A DNA stretch of 64,000 bases from Peribacillus sp. FSL P2-0133 (lineage in GTDB: Bacteria > Bacillota > Bacilli > Bacillales > DSM-1321). The notes beneath the pieces are model-generated. The model worked only from the letters and a program-made list of their open reading frames with translations. It was not told where the DNA came from and did not search any database. Shown in pieces: positions 28,631-38,538 of this stretch. Made by a program: the position numbers and the translations under genes. Position 1 is the first letter of the stretch. Each line of letters starts with the position of its first letter. Location: assembly GCF_037975445.1 (NCBI RefSeq), contig NZ_CP150254.1:1300001-1364000 (forward strand), in the 5' to 3' direction.

Positions 28631-29863
28631 ATGAAAACATTACAGCCAGTTGAAGAAATCAAACAAATTCAAGAAGGAAACATTTTAATGCCCCAAGGGT
28701 TCAAAGCGTCAGGTGTTCATGCAGGATTACGCTATTCTAAAAAGGACGTTGGCATCATTTTTACCGATGTCCCAGCATCAGCCGCGGCGGTTTATACACA
28801 AAATGTAGTTCAAGCCGCTCCAATCAATGTAACGAAAGATAGCATAGCCGTTAATGGAAAACTTCACGGCATTGTAGTGAATAGTGCTTGTGCGAATGCT
28901 TGTACAGGTGAACAGGGTTTAAAAGATGCAAATGAAATGAGGAAGCTAGCGGCTCAAAAGTTCGGTTTGGAGGACCATTCATTTGCAGTGGCTTCAACGG
29001 GAGTCATAGGTGAATTCATGGAAATGGAAAAAGTAAAAAAAGGCATAGAGTCATTGCAGCCAGAAAATACACCTGAAGCTGCTGAAGCTTTTGGTACAGC
29101 CATTTTAACAACGGATATTGTAACGAAGAGCTGTGGTTATGAAACGATTATTGACGGAAAAACCGTGAAAATGGGCGGTGCTGCGAAGGGTTCGGGAATG
29201 ATTCATCCAAACATGGCCACAATGCTTGGTTTCATTACGACGGATGCTGTAATTGAACCGGATGATTTACAGCAGGCACTTTCCTCCATTACAAATGATA
29301 CATTCAATCAAATCACGGTTGATGGTGACTGTTCAACGAACGACATGGTGTTAGTGCTCGCGAATGGAGAAGCGAACAATGAACCATTGACACCTGACCA
29401 TCCTGAATGGTCCATTTTCCTGGAATTATTAAAACAAACTTCCGAAAATCTCGCCAAACAAATTGCGAAAGACGGAGAAGGTGCCACAAAACTGATAGAA
29501 GTGAATGTTCATGGCATGCCTACGAAGCAAGATTCACAGATGATGGCGAAGACGATCGTTGGGTCAAATCTAGTGAAAACGGCAGCTTTTGGAGCGGATG
29601 CAAACTGGGGACGAATCATTGCTGCGATGGGAAGAAGCGGAGTGGAATTCAATCCGGATCAAACAACGATCGTTTTTGGTGATATCGTCGTACTTAATGA
29701 TGGTGAGCCGGTAATGTTTTCTGAGGAAGAAGCCAAAGCATACTTGGAAAATGAAAGTATCATCATTAATGTTTATTTGAAAGATGGTAATGAATCAGGC
29801 ACGGCATGGGGCTGCGATTTAACCTATGATTATGTGAAAATAAACGGGAGCTATCGTTCGTAA
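28631..29863 (+). CDS. argJ: Bifunctional ornithine acetyltransferase / N-acetylglutamate synthase
   Basis: A 410-residue ArgJ. The self-cleavage site Ala196-Thr197 lies in NMATMLGF; cleavage frees Thr197 as nucleophile and makes alpha and beta chains. SGMIHPNMATM and DGDCSTNDMV are signature motifs. It transfers acetyl from N-acetylornithine to glutamate and may also use acetyl-CoA, which fits the absence of argA/argE here. 16 bases after argC, ribosome site GGAGG. Confidence 0.96.
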   Translation: MKTLQPVEEIKQIQEGNILMPQGFKASGVHAGLRYSKKDVGIIFTDVPASAAAVYTQNVVQAAPINVTKDSIAVNGKLHGIVVNSACANACTGEQGLKDANEMRKLAAQKFGLEDHSFAVASTGVIGEFMEMEKVKKGIESLQPENTPEAAEAFGTAILTTDIVTKSCGYETIIDGKTVKMGGAAKGSGMIHPNMATMLGFITTDAVIEPDDLQQALSSITNDTFNQITVDGDCSTNDMVLVLANGEANNEPLTPDHPEWSIFLELLKQTSENLAKQIAKDGEGATKLIEVNVHGMPTKQDSQMMAKTIVGSNLVKTAAFGADANWGRIIAAMGRSGVEFNPDQTTIVFGDIVVLNDGEPVMFSEEEAKAYLENESIIINVYLKDGNESGTAWGCDLTYDYVKINGSYRS

Positions 29864-29875
29864 GAGGTGAAAAGT

Positions 29876-30649
29876 ATGGACATATTAGTCATAAAGTGCG
29901 GCGGCAGCATCATAAATGAGTTATCGGAGTCGTTTTTCAATAGTGTTAAAGAGTTACAAGACCGCGGGTACCATATTGTCTTTGTGCATGGAGGCGGCCC
30001 TGATATAAATTCAATGCTTGAAAAATTTGAAATTGATCCAGTATTTGAAGATGGTTTAAGAAAAACGACCACAGAAGTGCTGGAAATTGTGGAACTTATG
30101 CTGGCAGGCAAATCGAACCGCAGCCTCGTTCATAAATTGGAATCCCACGGCATCAAGGCAATCGGTTTAAATGGCTCGGACGGTGGAATTCTCACAGGTG
30201 ATTATATCGATGAAAAGAAACTTGGAGCTGTTGGTGAAATACAACAAGTCAATACGGAATTATTCGGACTTTTATTCGAAAAAGGTTATTGTCCGGTATT
30301 GACGCCCATTTCAACTACCGAAGAAGGCACTAAATTAAATGTGAATGCCGATATGGCTGCAGGGTCTGTAGCGAAGGCACTATCGGCCGATATGTGTTTA
30401 TTTGTGACAGATGTTAAAGGGGTTTTGAAAAATGGGCAGATCATTGAGAGATTGAATGAAACGGAAACGAAGAATTTAATAAGGGATGGAAGCATCCATG
30501 GGGGAATGATCCCGAAAGTCACTACAGCGTTGTCGGTACTGAATAAAGGGATTGAAGAAGTGATGATCGTTAGTGGGAAAGATCATTTTTATCAAGACGG
30601 ACAATTCATCGGTACGAAATTTCTTCAGGAAGAAGGGGTATTTCAATGA
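29876..30649 (+). CDS. argB: Acetylglutamate kinase
   Basis: A 257-residue kinase of the amino-acid kinase family. ATG 29876 (MDILVIKCGGSIINE) has AGAGGTG 8 bases upstream; the GTG at 29867 overlaps it. Motifs: IKCGGS (phosphate loop), HGGGPDI (acetylglutamate site), and DVKGVLKNGQ with GGMIPKVTTA (ATP site). The last bases overlap argD by four (ATGA). Confidence 0.96.
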   Translation: MDILVIKCGGSIINELSESFFNSVKELQDRGYHIVFVHGGGPDINSMLEKFEIDPVFEDGLRKTTTEVLEIVELMLAGKSNRSLVHKLESHGIKAIGLNGSDGGILTGDYIDEKKLGAVGEIQQVNTELFGLLFEKGYCPVLTPISTTEEGTKLNVNADMAAGSVAKALSADMCLFVTDVKGVLKNGQIIERLNETETKNLIRDGSIHGGMIPKVTTALSVLNKGIEEVMIVSGKDHFYQDGQFIGTKFLQEEGVFQ

Positions 30650-31797
30650 GTAATTTATTTCCAACATATGCAAGGTGGAACATTGAGCCAAGAAAAGCGT
30701 CAGGGTTGAAGATTACGAGTGCAGCAGGTAAAGAGTATCTTGATTTCACATCCGGAATCGGGGTTTTGAATCTTGGACATTGTCATGAGTTGGTAAAAAT
30801 GGCCGTCACGGAACAGCTAAATAAATATTGGCATGTATCGAATATGTTTCAAAGTTCCCTACAGGAACGGACAGCAAAAATGCTGGCTGATGCCTCTGGT
30901 TTAAGTCAGGTGTTCTTTGCCAACAGCGGTGCCGAGGCAAATGAGGCAGCTATCAAACTAGCACGTAAAGCTACCGGGAAAAGCAAAATTGTCACATGTC
31001 AGCAGTCTTTCCACGGCCGTACGTTTGCAACGATGGCTGCAACGGGGCAGGAAAAAATCAAGACCGGTTTCGGACCGATGCTAGCTTCGTTCGACTATGT
31101 TCCATTTAATGATAATGACGCCATGACAGCAGCCATCGATGAAAATACGGCAGCTGTAATGATTGAAATAGTTCAAGGAGAAGGCGGCATCCATGTTGTA
31201 CAGCAATCATATCTGGACACGATTCAAAAACAATGCCAAAAACACGGAGCTCTCCTTATCATAGATGAAATTCAAACTGGGATAGGGCGTACAGGGAAAC
31301 CATTTGCATTCCAGCATTTCAATATCCAACCGGACATCATCACTTCAGCAAAGGGGCTGGGAAATGGCCTGCCAATCGGTGCAATGATTGGGAAGGAAGC
31401 GCTGTCTGAGTTCTTTAACCCTGGAAGTCATGGATCCACTTTTGGAGGTAATCCCGTTAGTGTTTCGGCGGCCGAAGCCGTGTTAAAGGAAATTTTCCAA
31501 TCAGGTTTTTTAAAAGAAACCGTTAAAAAGGCTGAATACCTTGGGAGCGAATTGGCAAAAGCATTGAAGGACATGGAAGAAGTGAAAGAGATTCGCGGTC
31601 TGGGAATGATGGTCGGAATTGAATGTAAACAAGATGTTCAGGTGTTTTTAATGGAACTGCAAGAAGAGGGCTTACTTGTATTGAGTGCAGGTCCTAAAGT
31701 GCTTCGTTTACTCCCATCCCTGACAGTTACCGAATCGGAGATCGATATGGCGATAAATAAAATAAAAAAAGTATTGGGAATAAAACAAACTATCTAA
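30646..31797 (+). CDS. argD: Acetylornithine aminotransferase
   Basis: A 383-residue class III PLP aminotransferase. FANSGAEANEAAIKLARK binds the cofactor phosphate, FHGRTFATMAATGQ follows, IIDEIQTGIGRTG contains the PLP-ring Asp, and SAKGLGNGLPIGA carries the Schiff-base Lys. Overlaps argB by four bases. Converts N-acetylglutamate semialdehyde to N-acetylornithine. Confidence 0.96.
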   Translation: MSNLFPTYARWNIEPRKASGLKITSAAGKEYLDFTSGIGVLNLGHCHELVKMAVTEQLNKYWHVSNMFQSSLQERTAKMLADASGLSQVFFANSGAEANEAAIKLARKATGKSKIVTCQQSFHGRTFATMAATGQEKIKTGFGPMLASFDYVPFNDNDAMTAAIDENTAAVMIEIVQGEGGIHVVQQSYLDTIQKQCQKHGALLIIDEIQTGIGRTGKPFAFQHFNIQPDIITSAKGLGNGLPIGAMIGKEALSEFFNPGSHGSTFGGNPVSVSAAEAVLKEIFQSGFLKETVKKAEYLGSELAKALKDMEEVKEIRGLGMMVGIECKQDVQVFLMELQEEGLLVLSAGPKVLRLLPSLTVTESEIDMAINKIKKVLGIKQTI

Positions 31798-31800
31798 ATT

Positions 31801-31838
31801 TATTGAATTTTTATGGAACAAAATGAATAATTATGCTA
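31801..31838 (+). promoter_or_regulatory. Tandem ARG boxes before carA
   Basis: Two AhrC/ArgR-like palindromes: TTGAATTTTTATGGA (about 31803-31817) and ATGAATAATTATGCT (about 31823-31837), centres about 20-21 bases apart, as in known paired ARG boxes. They lie immediately after argD, suggesting a second regulated start for carAB-argF. Confidence 0.55.
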
Positions 31839-31878
31839 TCGTATATATAAATATACATCATCTAAAGAGGTGAAGATC

Positions 31879-32961
31879 ATGAAAAGCTATCTATATTTAG
31901 AGAATGGTTCCGTCTTTGAAGGGGAACTGCTGACTAAAGCGACTGAAAAAACAATCACTGGAGAGATTGTCTTTTTCACAGGAATGACCGGATATCAAGA
32001 AGTGTTGACAGATCCTTCGTATAAGGACCAGATTGTCATCTTCACATACCCACTGATCGGAAATTATGGAATCAATGAACATGATTTTGAAAGTAAGAAG
32101 CCGCATGTTGCCGGTGTGATTGTATATGAAGGAAATATGAGCCATTCCCATTATCAAGCTAAATATTCACTTGGAGAATATTTAGACAAGTGGAACATTC
32201 CTCTTTTAAGCCATGTTGACACAAGAGCGGTCGTTAAGAATATAAGACAGGAAGGTTCCATGCAGGCAGTCATCACAGCGGAAGAAGAATACACTGCCGT
32301 ACCCGGCCTGGTTGGTTTATCAGCCCACGTTGCTGAGGTATCCACAAAGGTTGTCGAGAGTTTTGGGGAAGGCGACAAGCACGTGGTAATGATGGATTTC
32401 GGCTATAAAAAATCCATATTGGATTCATTGGTCGAGCAAGGCTGCCGAGTCTCTGTCGTACCATTCGATACTGAATTCGAACAAATCAAGGACTTGAAGC
32501 CAGATGGTATTTTGCTTTCAAATGGGCCTGGGGATCCAAAACAGCTTGAATACCTTTTAGGAAACATAAAAAAGATCATTACGAATTTTCCAACGATGGG
32601 CATTTGCCTCGGTCATCAATTAACGGCCCTTGCCTTAGGTGGAAATACCAAAAAAATGCTGTTTGGGCATCGCGGTGCGAATCAGCCCGTGGTCGATTTG
32701 AAAACGAAAAAGGTGTATATGAGTTCGCAGAACCATAGTTATGAGGTTGATGAACCGAGCTTACAAGGAACATCGCTGCAAGTGAGATTCAGAAACGTGA
32801 ATGATAACACGGTTGAGGGGCTCATGCATGAAGACTTGCCAATCTTCACTACCCAGTACCACCCAGAGGCAAATCCAGGACCTATCGAGAGTTCATTACT
32901 ATTCAACGACTTTTTACAAATGATAAATGATTATAGCGGGAGAGAAAAAGCTTATGCCTAA
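31879..32961 (+). CDS. carA: Carbamoyl-phosphate synthase, arginine-specific, small subunit
   Basis: A 360-residue glutaminase subunit. ATG 31879 follows AAAGAGGTGAAG; the GTG nine bases earlier is inside the ribosome site. N-terminal CPSase_sm domain (YLENGSVFEGE, TGMTGYQEVLTDPSY) and C-terminal class I amidotransferase with the nucleophile in GICLGHQLTAL and the His/Glu in QYHPEANPG. Its place in the arg operon marks it as the arginine pathway enzyme rather than PyrAA. Overlaps carB by 8 bases. Confidence 0.96.
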   Translation: MKSYLYLENGSVFEGELLTKATEKTITGEIVFFTGMTGYQEVLTDPSYKDQIVIFTYPLIGNYGINEHDFESKKPHVAGVIVYEGNMSHSHYQAKYSLGEYLDKWNIPLLSHVDTRAVVKNIRQEGSMQAVITAEEEYTAVPGLVGLSAHVAEVSTKVVESFGEGDKHVVMMDFGYKKSILDSLVEQGCRVSVVPFDTEFEQIKDLKPDGILLSNGPGDPKQLEYLLGNIKKIITNFPTMGICLGHQLTALALGGNTKKMLFGHRGANQPVVDLKTKKVYMSSQNHSYEVDEPSLQGTSLQVRFRNVNDNTVEGLMHEDLPIFTTQYHPEANPGPIESSLLFNDFLQMINDYSGREKAYA

Positions 32962-35900
32962 GGACGACACGATACAGACCATTTTAGTGATTGGTTCGGG
33001 GCCGATTGTCATCGGGCAGGCCGCCGAATTCGATTATGCAGGTACACAGGCCTGCCTTGCTTTAAAGGAAGAAGGATATAAAGTCATACTGGTCAACAAC
33101 AATCCTGCAACGATCATGACTGATGATATGAATGCGGATGCTGTCTATTTCGAACCTTTAACAGTTGATGTACTGGAAAAGATCATTTCCAAAGAAAAGC
33201 CGGATGGCCTGCTCGCTACATTAGGCGGTCAAACAGGATTGAATCTTGCTTATCAATTGGATGATGCTGGAGTACTTGAAAAATATAAAGTCAAATTATT
33301 GGGAACTCCGATCGACTCCATCAAAAAAGGGGAGGATCGTGAACTGTTCCGTGAGCTGATGTTTGAAATAGGTGAACCCGTTCCCGATAGTACAATTGTT
33401 CATACTCTTGAAGAAGCGTTGGCATTTGCCGGCAAAATCGGTTTCCCCATCATCGTTCGTCCCGCTTATACACTTGGTGGAACTGGCGGTGGGATTGCTG
33501 ATTCACTGGATACCTTTAAGGAACTTGTACGGGGCGGACTGCAAGAAAGCCCAATAACACAATGCTTGATTGAAAGAAGCATAGCTGGTTATAAGGAAGT
33601 AGAATATGAAGTTATGCGAGATGGCAACAATACGTGCATCACCATCTGTAATATGGAAAATATCGATCCGGTAGGGATTCATACAGGTGATTCGATCGTC
33701 GTGGCACCATCACAGACTTTATCGGACGATGAGTTTCAGATGCTGCGTGCCGCTTCCATTAAAATCATTTCTGCTTTAGGTATCATTGGCGGCTGTAACA
33801 TTCAATTTGCACTTGATCCTAATAGCAAGCAATATTATTTAATAGAAGTAAACCCGCGCGTCAGCCGTTCATCGGCACTAGCTTCCAAAGCAACAGGTTA
33901 TCCCATAGCCCGCATAGCTGCAAAGCTCGCTGTCGGCTACGATTTATCGGAGCTCATCAACCCTGTAACGAAAAGCACATATTCAAGCTTCGAACCTGCT
34001 CTTGACTATGTAGCTGTGAAGTTCCCGAGGTGGCCATTCGATAAATTCACGACCGCCAACCGCAAATTGGGAACACAGATGAAGGCGACTGGTGAAGTGA
34101 TGGCTTTACACCGCAGCTTTGAGGGTGGAGTCCAAAAGGCCGTCGATTCTTTGGAATTGAAAACGATTGGGCTGCAGCTATCATCGCTGAAAAATAAAAC
34201 GGTTCCTGAACTTTGGGGAAAGCTTGCCGAAAAATCTGATGAACGAATCTTTGTCATTTTTGAAATGCTTAGAAAAGGTGTGACGATTGAAGAAATCCAT
34301 GAAGCGACAGCAATAGATTATTTCTTCCTTAAATCCTTTGCTTCATTGATCCAAAACGAAATGGAAATTGAAGCTAAGGAAATCGATCAGATAACAAGGG
34401 AAGAACTTCAATCTTACAAGGAAAAGGGCTTTTCAGATCGCTATCTTGCTTCCGTATGGAAAGTAAATGAAATGGAAGTGAGAGCACACCGGAAATCACT
34501 GGGCGTAACTGCTGTCTACAAAACGGTTGATACATGTGCAGCCGAGTTCGAATCACATACGAACTATCATTATTCAACATATTTTGGTGAGAACGAACAG
34601 AAAAAAACGGCTAAAAAGAAAGTGTTGATGATTGGCAGCGGTCCGATCCGCATCGGACAGGGAATTGAATTTGATTATTGTTCGGTTCACGGTGTTTATG
34701 CACTCCAGGATGAAAATGTCGAAACGATCATGATCAATAATAACCCGGAAACGGTAAGCACGGATTTTGCGACGGCAGACCGCCTATATTTCGAACCTTT
34801 AACTCTTGAATATGTTCTGAATGTAATAGAGGCGGAAGATATTGAAGATGTTATCGTCCAATTCGGTGGGCAGACTGCGATAAACTTGGCAAAAGGTCTG
34901 GAAGAATACGGTGTCAATTTGTTGGGGACTTCATTCGATACACTTGATCAATTGGAAGACCGTGATCGTTTTTATCAGCTTCTTCAAAAACTGGATATCC
35001 CCCATGTACCGGGTTCAATGGCTAATGGTGAAGAACAATTAATTGCCAGTGCAGAGGCAATCGGTTTTCCAGTGCTCTTACGTCCATCCTACGTAATTGG
35101 CGGCCAGGGAATGGAAATCATCCGCTCCAAGGAAAGCTTATTGAATAGAATCGCAAATGGATCGGCACTTGTATATCCCGTGTTGATCGATTCCTATATT
35201 CCAGGGAAGGAAGCCGAAATCGATTTGATTGCGGATGGAAATGAAGTATACATTCCCATCATTGCAGAACATATAGAGAAAGCAGGCGTCCATTCAGGGG
35301 ATAGCATGGCATTATTGCCAGCTCAATCCTTAACGGATGATATCAAAGATAAAATGACCCTTTATGCTAAAAAACTAGTTAGGGAACTTGGGTATAAAGG
35401 ACTCATGAACATCCAATTCGTGATTGAGGGAAATAGTGTATATGTATTGGAAGTGAATCCTCGCGCCAGCCGGACAATTCCAATCATCAGTAAAGTGACT
35501 GATGTATCCTTGGTGCAAATAGCGACAAAAATATTGCTCGGGAAATATTCATTGTCGAATGTGTTCGATAAAACAGGCTTAATGGAGGAAATTCCATATG
35601 CTGTCGTCAAATATCCAGTATTCTCTACATTTGCACTTAGCGGACTTGATTCGAAAGTAGGTCCGGAAATGAAATCAACAGGTGAAGGAATCGCCATTGG
35701 AGAAACGGTAAATGAAGCGTTGACCAAAGTATTCCATGCTCAAAAAGCTAAACATACTACAGGAGTTTATCAATCAGAATCAGTCCAATTAAGTGAAGAT
35801 TTGTTAATGCAAATCAAAGAAGCGGGTTTGACATTGGGGAATTCAGATTTTGATAAATGGTTAAATGAAGGAAACGCGGCAGTCGTTTTGGCATATGGAA

Positions 35901-36073
35901 CAACGGAAGAAGATAAGAAGCTAAGGTTACTTGCAGCGAAATACCGACTGCTTGCATTTACGGAAGAAGAGACTTTCAAGGCCTATCTACAATCGTTAGA
36001 AAATGCTGATCCAGGGGTTACCTCGCTTCAGGAATGGCTTGTACCATATTCGAAAGGAGTGTCACACGTATGA
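32954..36073 (+). CDS. carB: Carbamoyl-phosphate synthase, arginine-specific, large subunit
   Basis: A 1039-residue enzyme with the duplicated ATP-grasp halves: GSGPIVIGQAAEFDYAG starts the first, GSGPIRIGQGIEFDYC (about residue 555) the second. Each half has its own metal-binding segment (EVNPRVSRSSALASKATGYP; EVNPRASRTIPIISKV). The start ATG 32954 matches the family; the 3' end overlaps argF by four bases. It is about 30 residues shorter than pyrimidine-type PyrAB, mainly in the C-terminal allosteric region, as expected for arginine-specific forms. Confidence 0.96.
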   Translation: MPKDDTIQTILVIGSGPIVIGQAAEFDYAGTQACLALKEEGYKVILVNNNPATIMTDDMNADAVYFEPLTVDVLEKIISKEKPDGLLATLGGQTGLNLAYQLDDAGVLEKYKVKLLGTPIDSIKKGEDRELFRELMFEIGEPVPDSTIVHTLEEALAFAGKIGFPIIVRPAYTLGGTGGGIADSLDTFKELVRGGLQESPITQCLIERSIAGYKEVEYEVMRDGNNTCITICNMENIDPVGIHTGDSIVVAPSQTLSDDEFQMLRAASIKIISALGIIGGCNIQFALDPNSKQYYLIEVNPRVSRSSALASKATGYPIARIAAKLAVGYDLSELINPVTKSTYSSFEPALDYVAVKFPRWPFDKFTTANRKLGTQMKATGEVMALHRSFEGGVQKAVDSLELKTIGLQLSSLKNKTVPELWGKLAEKSDERIFVIFEMLRKGVTIEEIHEATAIDYFFLKSFASLIQNEMEIEAKEIDQITREELQSYKEKGFSDRYLASVWKVNEMEVRAHRKSLGVTAVYKTVDTCAAEFESHTNYHYSTYFGENEQKKTAKKKVLMIGSGPIRIGQGIEFDYCSVHGVYALQDENVETIMINNNPETVSTDFATADRLYFEPLTLEYVLNVIEAEDIEDVIVQFGGQTAINLAKGLEEYGVNLLGTSFDTLDQLEDRDRFYQLLQKLDIPHVPGSMANGEEQLIASAEAIGFPVLLRPSYVIGGQGMEIIRSKESLLNRIANGSALVYPVLIDSYIPGKEAEIDLIADGNEVYIPIIAEHIEKAGVHSGDSMALLPAQSLTDDIKDKMTLYAKKLVRELGYKGLMNIQFVIEGNSVYVLEVNPRASRTIPIISKVTDVSLVQIATKILLGKYSLSNVFDKTGLMEEIPYAVVKYPVFSTFALSGLDSKVGPEMKSTGEGIAIGETVNEALTKVFHAQKAKHTTGVYQSESVQLSEDLLMQIKEAGLTLGNSDFDKWLNEGNAAVVLAYGTTEEDKKLRLLAAKYRLLAFTEEETFKAYLQSLENADPGVTSLQEWLVPYSKGVSHV

Positions 36074-37029
36074 GTTCAATGACGGCACCGACACAAGCGA
36101 AGATTTTAAATGGAAAAGATTTTTTAACCATGAAGGAGTCTGCACCAACGGCAATTGCAGATTTGTTAAAGCTAGCGCAGGCCATTAAAGCCAAATTGCA
36201 TGCTGGTGAAGAATATACGCCTTTAAAAGGGAAAACGCTAGGGATGATCTTTGAAAAATCGTCTACCCGTACCCGTGTATCTTTTGAAGTAGGCATGATG
36301 CAGCTTGGCGGACACGCTTTGTTCTTAAGTGGCAATGACTTGCAAATTGGGCGTGGTGAAACTATTTCCGATACTGCAAAAGTCCTTTCTGAATATATTG
36401 ATGGCATCATGATTCGTACCTTCGAGCATGAAAAAATCCTGGAATTGTCAGAAAATGCCTCTATCCCAGTCATCAATGGATTAACAGATCTTGCGCATCC
36501 TTGTCAGGTGCTTGCAGACTTCTTGACAATCATCGAGATAAAAGGGAAGTTAAAAGGCTTGAAGATGAGTTATATCGGTGATGGCAATAATGTTGCCAAT
36601 TCATTGATGGTAGGCTGTGCAAAAATGGGAATGGATTTTTCCATTGGGTGTCCTGAGGCCTACAAACCTGATGAAAAGGTCGTCGCCTATGCTCAAAAAG
36701 TGGCAGAAGAAACTGGCAGTGAAATTGTGGTCACGACCTCCGCTTCGGAAGCTATAGAAGATGCGGATATCGTCTATTCCGATGTTTGGACCTCCATGGG
36801 GCAGGAATTCGAGAATGGTATCCGCTTAGAAGCTTTTAAAGATTATCAAATCAATAGTGAACTTGTAAAACTTGCTAAAAAAGATTACTTATTCATGCAT
36901 TGCCTGCCTGCACACAGGGAAGAAGAGGTAACGGCTGAAGTCATCGATGGACCTAATTCCGTCGTTTTCCACCAAGCCGGAAATCGTCTTCATGCCCAAA
37001 AGGCGGTCCTGGTGGACTTAATGTCTTAA
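36070..37029 (+). CDS. argF: Ornithine carbamoyltransferase
   Basis: A 319-residue enzyme joining carbamoyl phosphate to ornithine to give citrulline. The carbamoyl-phosphate motif STRTRVSFE is near residue 60, HPCQVLAD near 148, and the ornithine-loop HCLPAHREEEV near 288. ATG 36070 overlaps the carB stop (ATGA), with GAAAGGAGTG upstream inside carB. Last gene of the operon; argG/argH are not in the window. Confidence 0.97.
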   Translation: MSSMTAPTQAKILNGKDFLTMKESAPTAIADLLKLAQAIKAKLHAGEEYTPLKGKTLGMIFEKSSTRTRVSFEVGMMQLGGHALFLSGNDLQIGRGETISDTAKVLSEYIDGIMIRTFEHEKILELSENASIPVINGLTDLAHPCQVLADFLTIIEIKGKLKGLKMSYIGDGNNVANSLMVGCAKMGMDFSIGCPEAYKPDEKVVAYAQKVAEETGSEIVVTTSASEAIEDADIVYSDVWTSMGQEFENGIRLEAFKDYQINSELVKLAKKDYLFMHCLPAHREEEVTAEVIDGPNSVVFHQAGNRLHAQKAVLVDLMS

Positions 37030-37064
37030 AAAAAAGGCGTTTGCTCTCTGAGCAGATGCCTTTT
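37030..37064 (+). terminator. Terminator of the arg operon
   Basis: AAAAGGC-GTT-TGCTC / GAGCA-GAT-GCCTTTTT stem with an internal loop and T5, directly after the argF stop. Confidence 0.85.
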
Positions 37065-37152
37065 TGATTCAAGCCACTTTCCTAATTTTTCTGACATGAA
37101 AGAAAGGAACCTGGTAATAATAACAGGGAAAGCATGTAAAGGGGTGAGATCT

Positions 37153-37332
37153 ATGGGGCAAAATCGTCAATTTAAGCCGGGTCAGAAGGCACCTAATAAT
37201 GGGACCTACGTAGAAATCGGTGAAACGGGCAGCACGGTAGTGAATCCGAAAATGGTAAAGCTTGATGCAGGGGATTCTTTTCCTGAAACATCCAATCATA
37301 ACCGGATCTGGACATATAAGCGGAAGCCATGA
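37153..37332 (+). CDS. yjzC: YjzC family small protein
   Basis: A 59-residue protein (MGQNRQFKPGQKAPNNGTYV ... NRIWTYKRKP) identical in length to B. subtilis YjzC and at the same place after argF. ATG 37153 follows AAAGGGGTGAG. No signal or TM segment; function unknown. Confidence 0.9.
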   Translation: MGQNRQFKPGQKAPNNGTYVEIGETGSTVVNPKMVKLDAGDSFPETSNHNRIWTYKRKP

Positions 37333-37338
37333 AACATC

Positions 37339-37384
37339 TAAAAGCAGGAAAAAGGAATGATCGCATCCTTTTTCCTGCTTTTTT
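37339..37384. terminator. Terminator between yjzC and the IclR gene
   Basis: AAAAGCAGGAAAAAGGA(A)TG / CATCCTTTTTCCTGCTTTT, long stem, loop ATCG, T6 on the plus strand; A-rich on the other side, so useful for the convergent IclR gene too. Confidence 0.9.
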
Positions 37385-38143
37385 CTATTCAGCGGAATAA
37401 CCGAATATTTTCGAGATTTCCAAACAGCTCTTTCTTAAATAGTCGCTTAAGGGATCATCATAATGATCTGGAATGCTTTCGGTGAACCCAACGGCAGTGA
37501 TCGCTCCCAACAATTCTGAATTATAATTAAAAACCGGAATGGACATGGAGGAAACAGAAGGTACAAGAGGCTCTTTGGCAAAAGCTATTTTGTATCTCCG
37601 AATTTCATGATATTCATCTGTTTCTTTAAGGAACGAGCCTGTAACATTACGATCTTTTTCAATCCATTCGGCTGTCAAGGAAGGATCCTGAAAAACAGTG
37701 AATACCTTTCCGGATGAGGATGATGGCGGAAGACGCGTACCTAACTGTGCCCCGATGTTTAAGTTTTGGTTGGAATTCCAAATTTTCGCCGTGATTGGTC
37801 CATCGTATGTCCAAACGGAAAAAAGGACTGTGCAAGAAGTATGGTGACTGATTTCCTGTAAATAAGGAGTTATTCTGCTCGTGACATCCTCATTTCCTAT
37901 CGCTGCCATGCCGTATTGAATCAGTTTGCTCCCAAGGTGATACATACCGGTTGTCTTATCACGATATAGCAACTCAAGCTGAGTCAAAGTATTCAAATAC
38001 TTATAGAGGTTACTTTTCGTTATTTCCGTTAATTCTTGAATATCAGAGAATCTTAAAGGAGTCCTTTGGGAAGCAAGTAAATCTATGATGCCCATCCCTA
38101 TTTGTAATGATTGAATCGTCGAACCGGATTTTACGATTTCCAT
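37385..38143 (-). CDS. IclR family regulator of the gentisate cluster
   Basis: A 252-residue regulator: N-terminal winged helix (SLQIGMGIIDLLASQRTPL ... EITKSNLYKYLNTLTQLELL) at about 10-75 and a GAF-like effector domain with LGTRLPPSSSSGKVFTVFQ and SMSIPVFNYNSELLGAITAVG. IclR proteins commonly govern aromatic-acid catabolism. It is divergent from the four catabolic genes across a 395-base gap, so it is the likely local regulator. Confidence 0.88.
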   Translation of the reverse strand: MEIVKSGSTIQSLQIGMGIIDLLASQRTPLRFSDIQELTEITKSNLYKYLNTLTQLELLYRDKTTGMYHLGSKLIQYGMAAIGNEDVTSRITPYLQEISHHTSCTVLFSVWTYDGPITAKIWNSNQNLNIGAQLGTRLPPSSSSGKVFTVFQDPSLTAEWIEKDRNVTGSFLKETDEYHEIRRYKIAFAKEPLVPSVSSMSIPVFNYNSELLGAITAVGFTESIPDHYDDPLSDYLRKSCLEISKIFGYSAE

Positions 38144-38538
38144 AAGTCAATCTCCCTAATCTGTTTTAATTTAGGTCTAGTATATCAGAATCTGTAAAAT
38201 ATAAATGAAATTTAGCACGAAAAACCGCCTGCTGCTTGAAGCTATCAATATACTTTTCCTTTTAAATAAATAAATTTAGCGGATTTTAAAATTGATTCCG
38301 AAGTACTCATAATGGTGTAGATGATAACATTTGCACAAAAATTTGCAATAGTTTCTTGACAGTATTCCGAAAATTAAGTTATTATTTATATAAATAGTGA
38401 ACAAAGTTATCTATAAGTAAAATTAGTAAGATGTATAGCCGTTCAAATTCTGGTTTGTGAAGTGAATCCAGCAGAATTAGGATGGTGGCATCAAAAAGAG
38501 GTTTTTAAAAAATCCGGATTAATAAAGGAGAATGAAAT
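38144..38538. promoter_or_regulatory. Divergent control region of the gentisate cluster
   Basis: 395 bases. A plus-strand promoter is visible: TTGACA (38356-38361), 17-18 bases, TTATTA/TATTAT (38379-38385). The octamer ATTCCGAA occurs at 38295-38302 and again in the promoter spacer at 38364-38371, candidate half-sites for the IclR protein. A leader of about 145 bases precedes the first gene; no riboswitch was recognised. Confidence 0.55.

Noticed and set aside
36018..36476. 152-residue minus-strand frame
   Set aside because: Antisense shadow of argF with no ribosome site.
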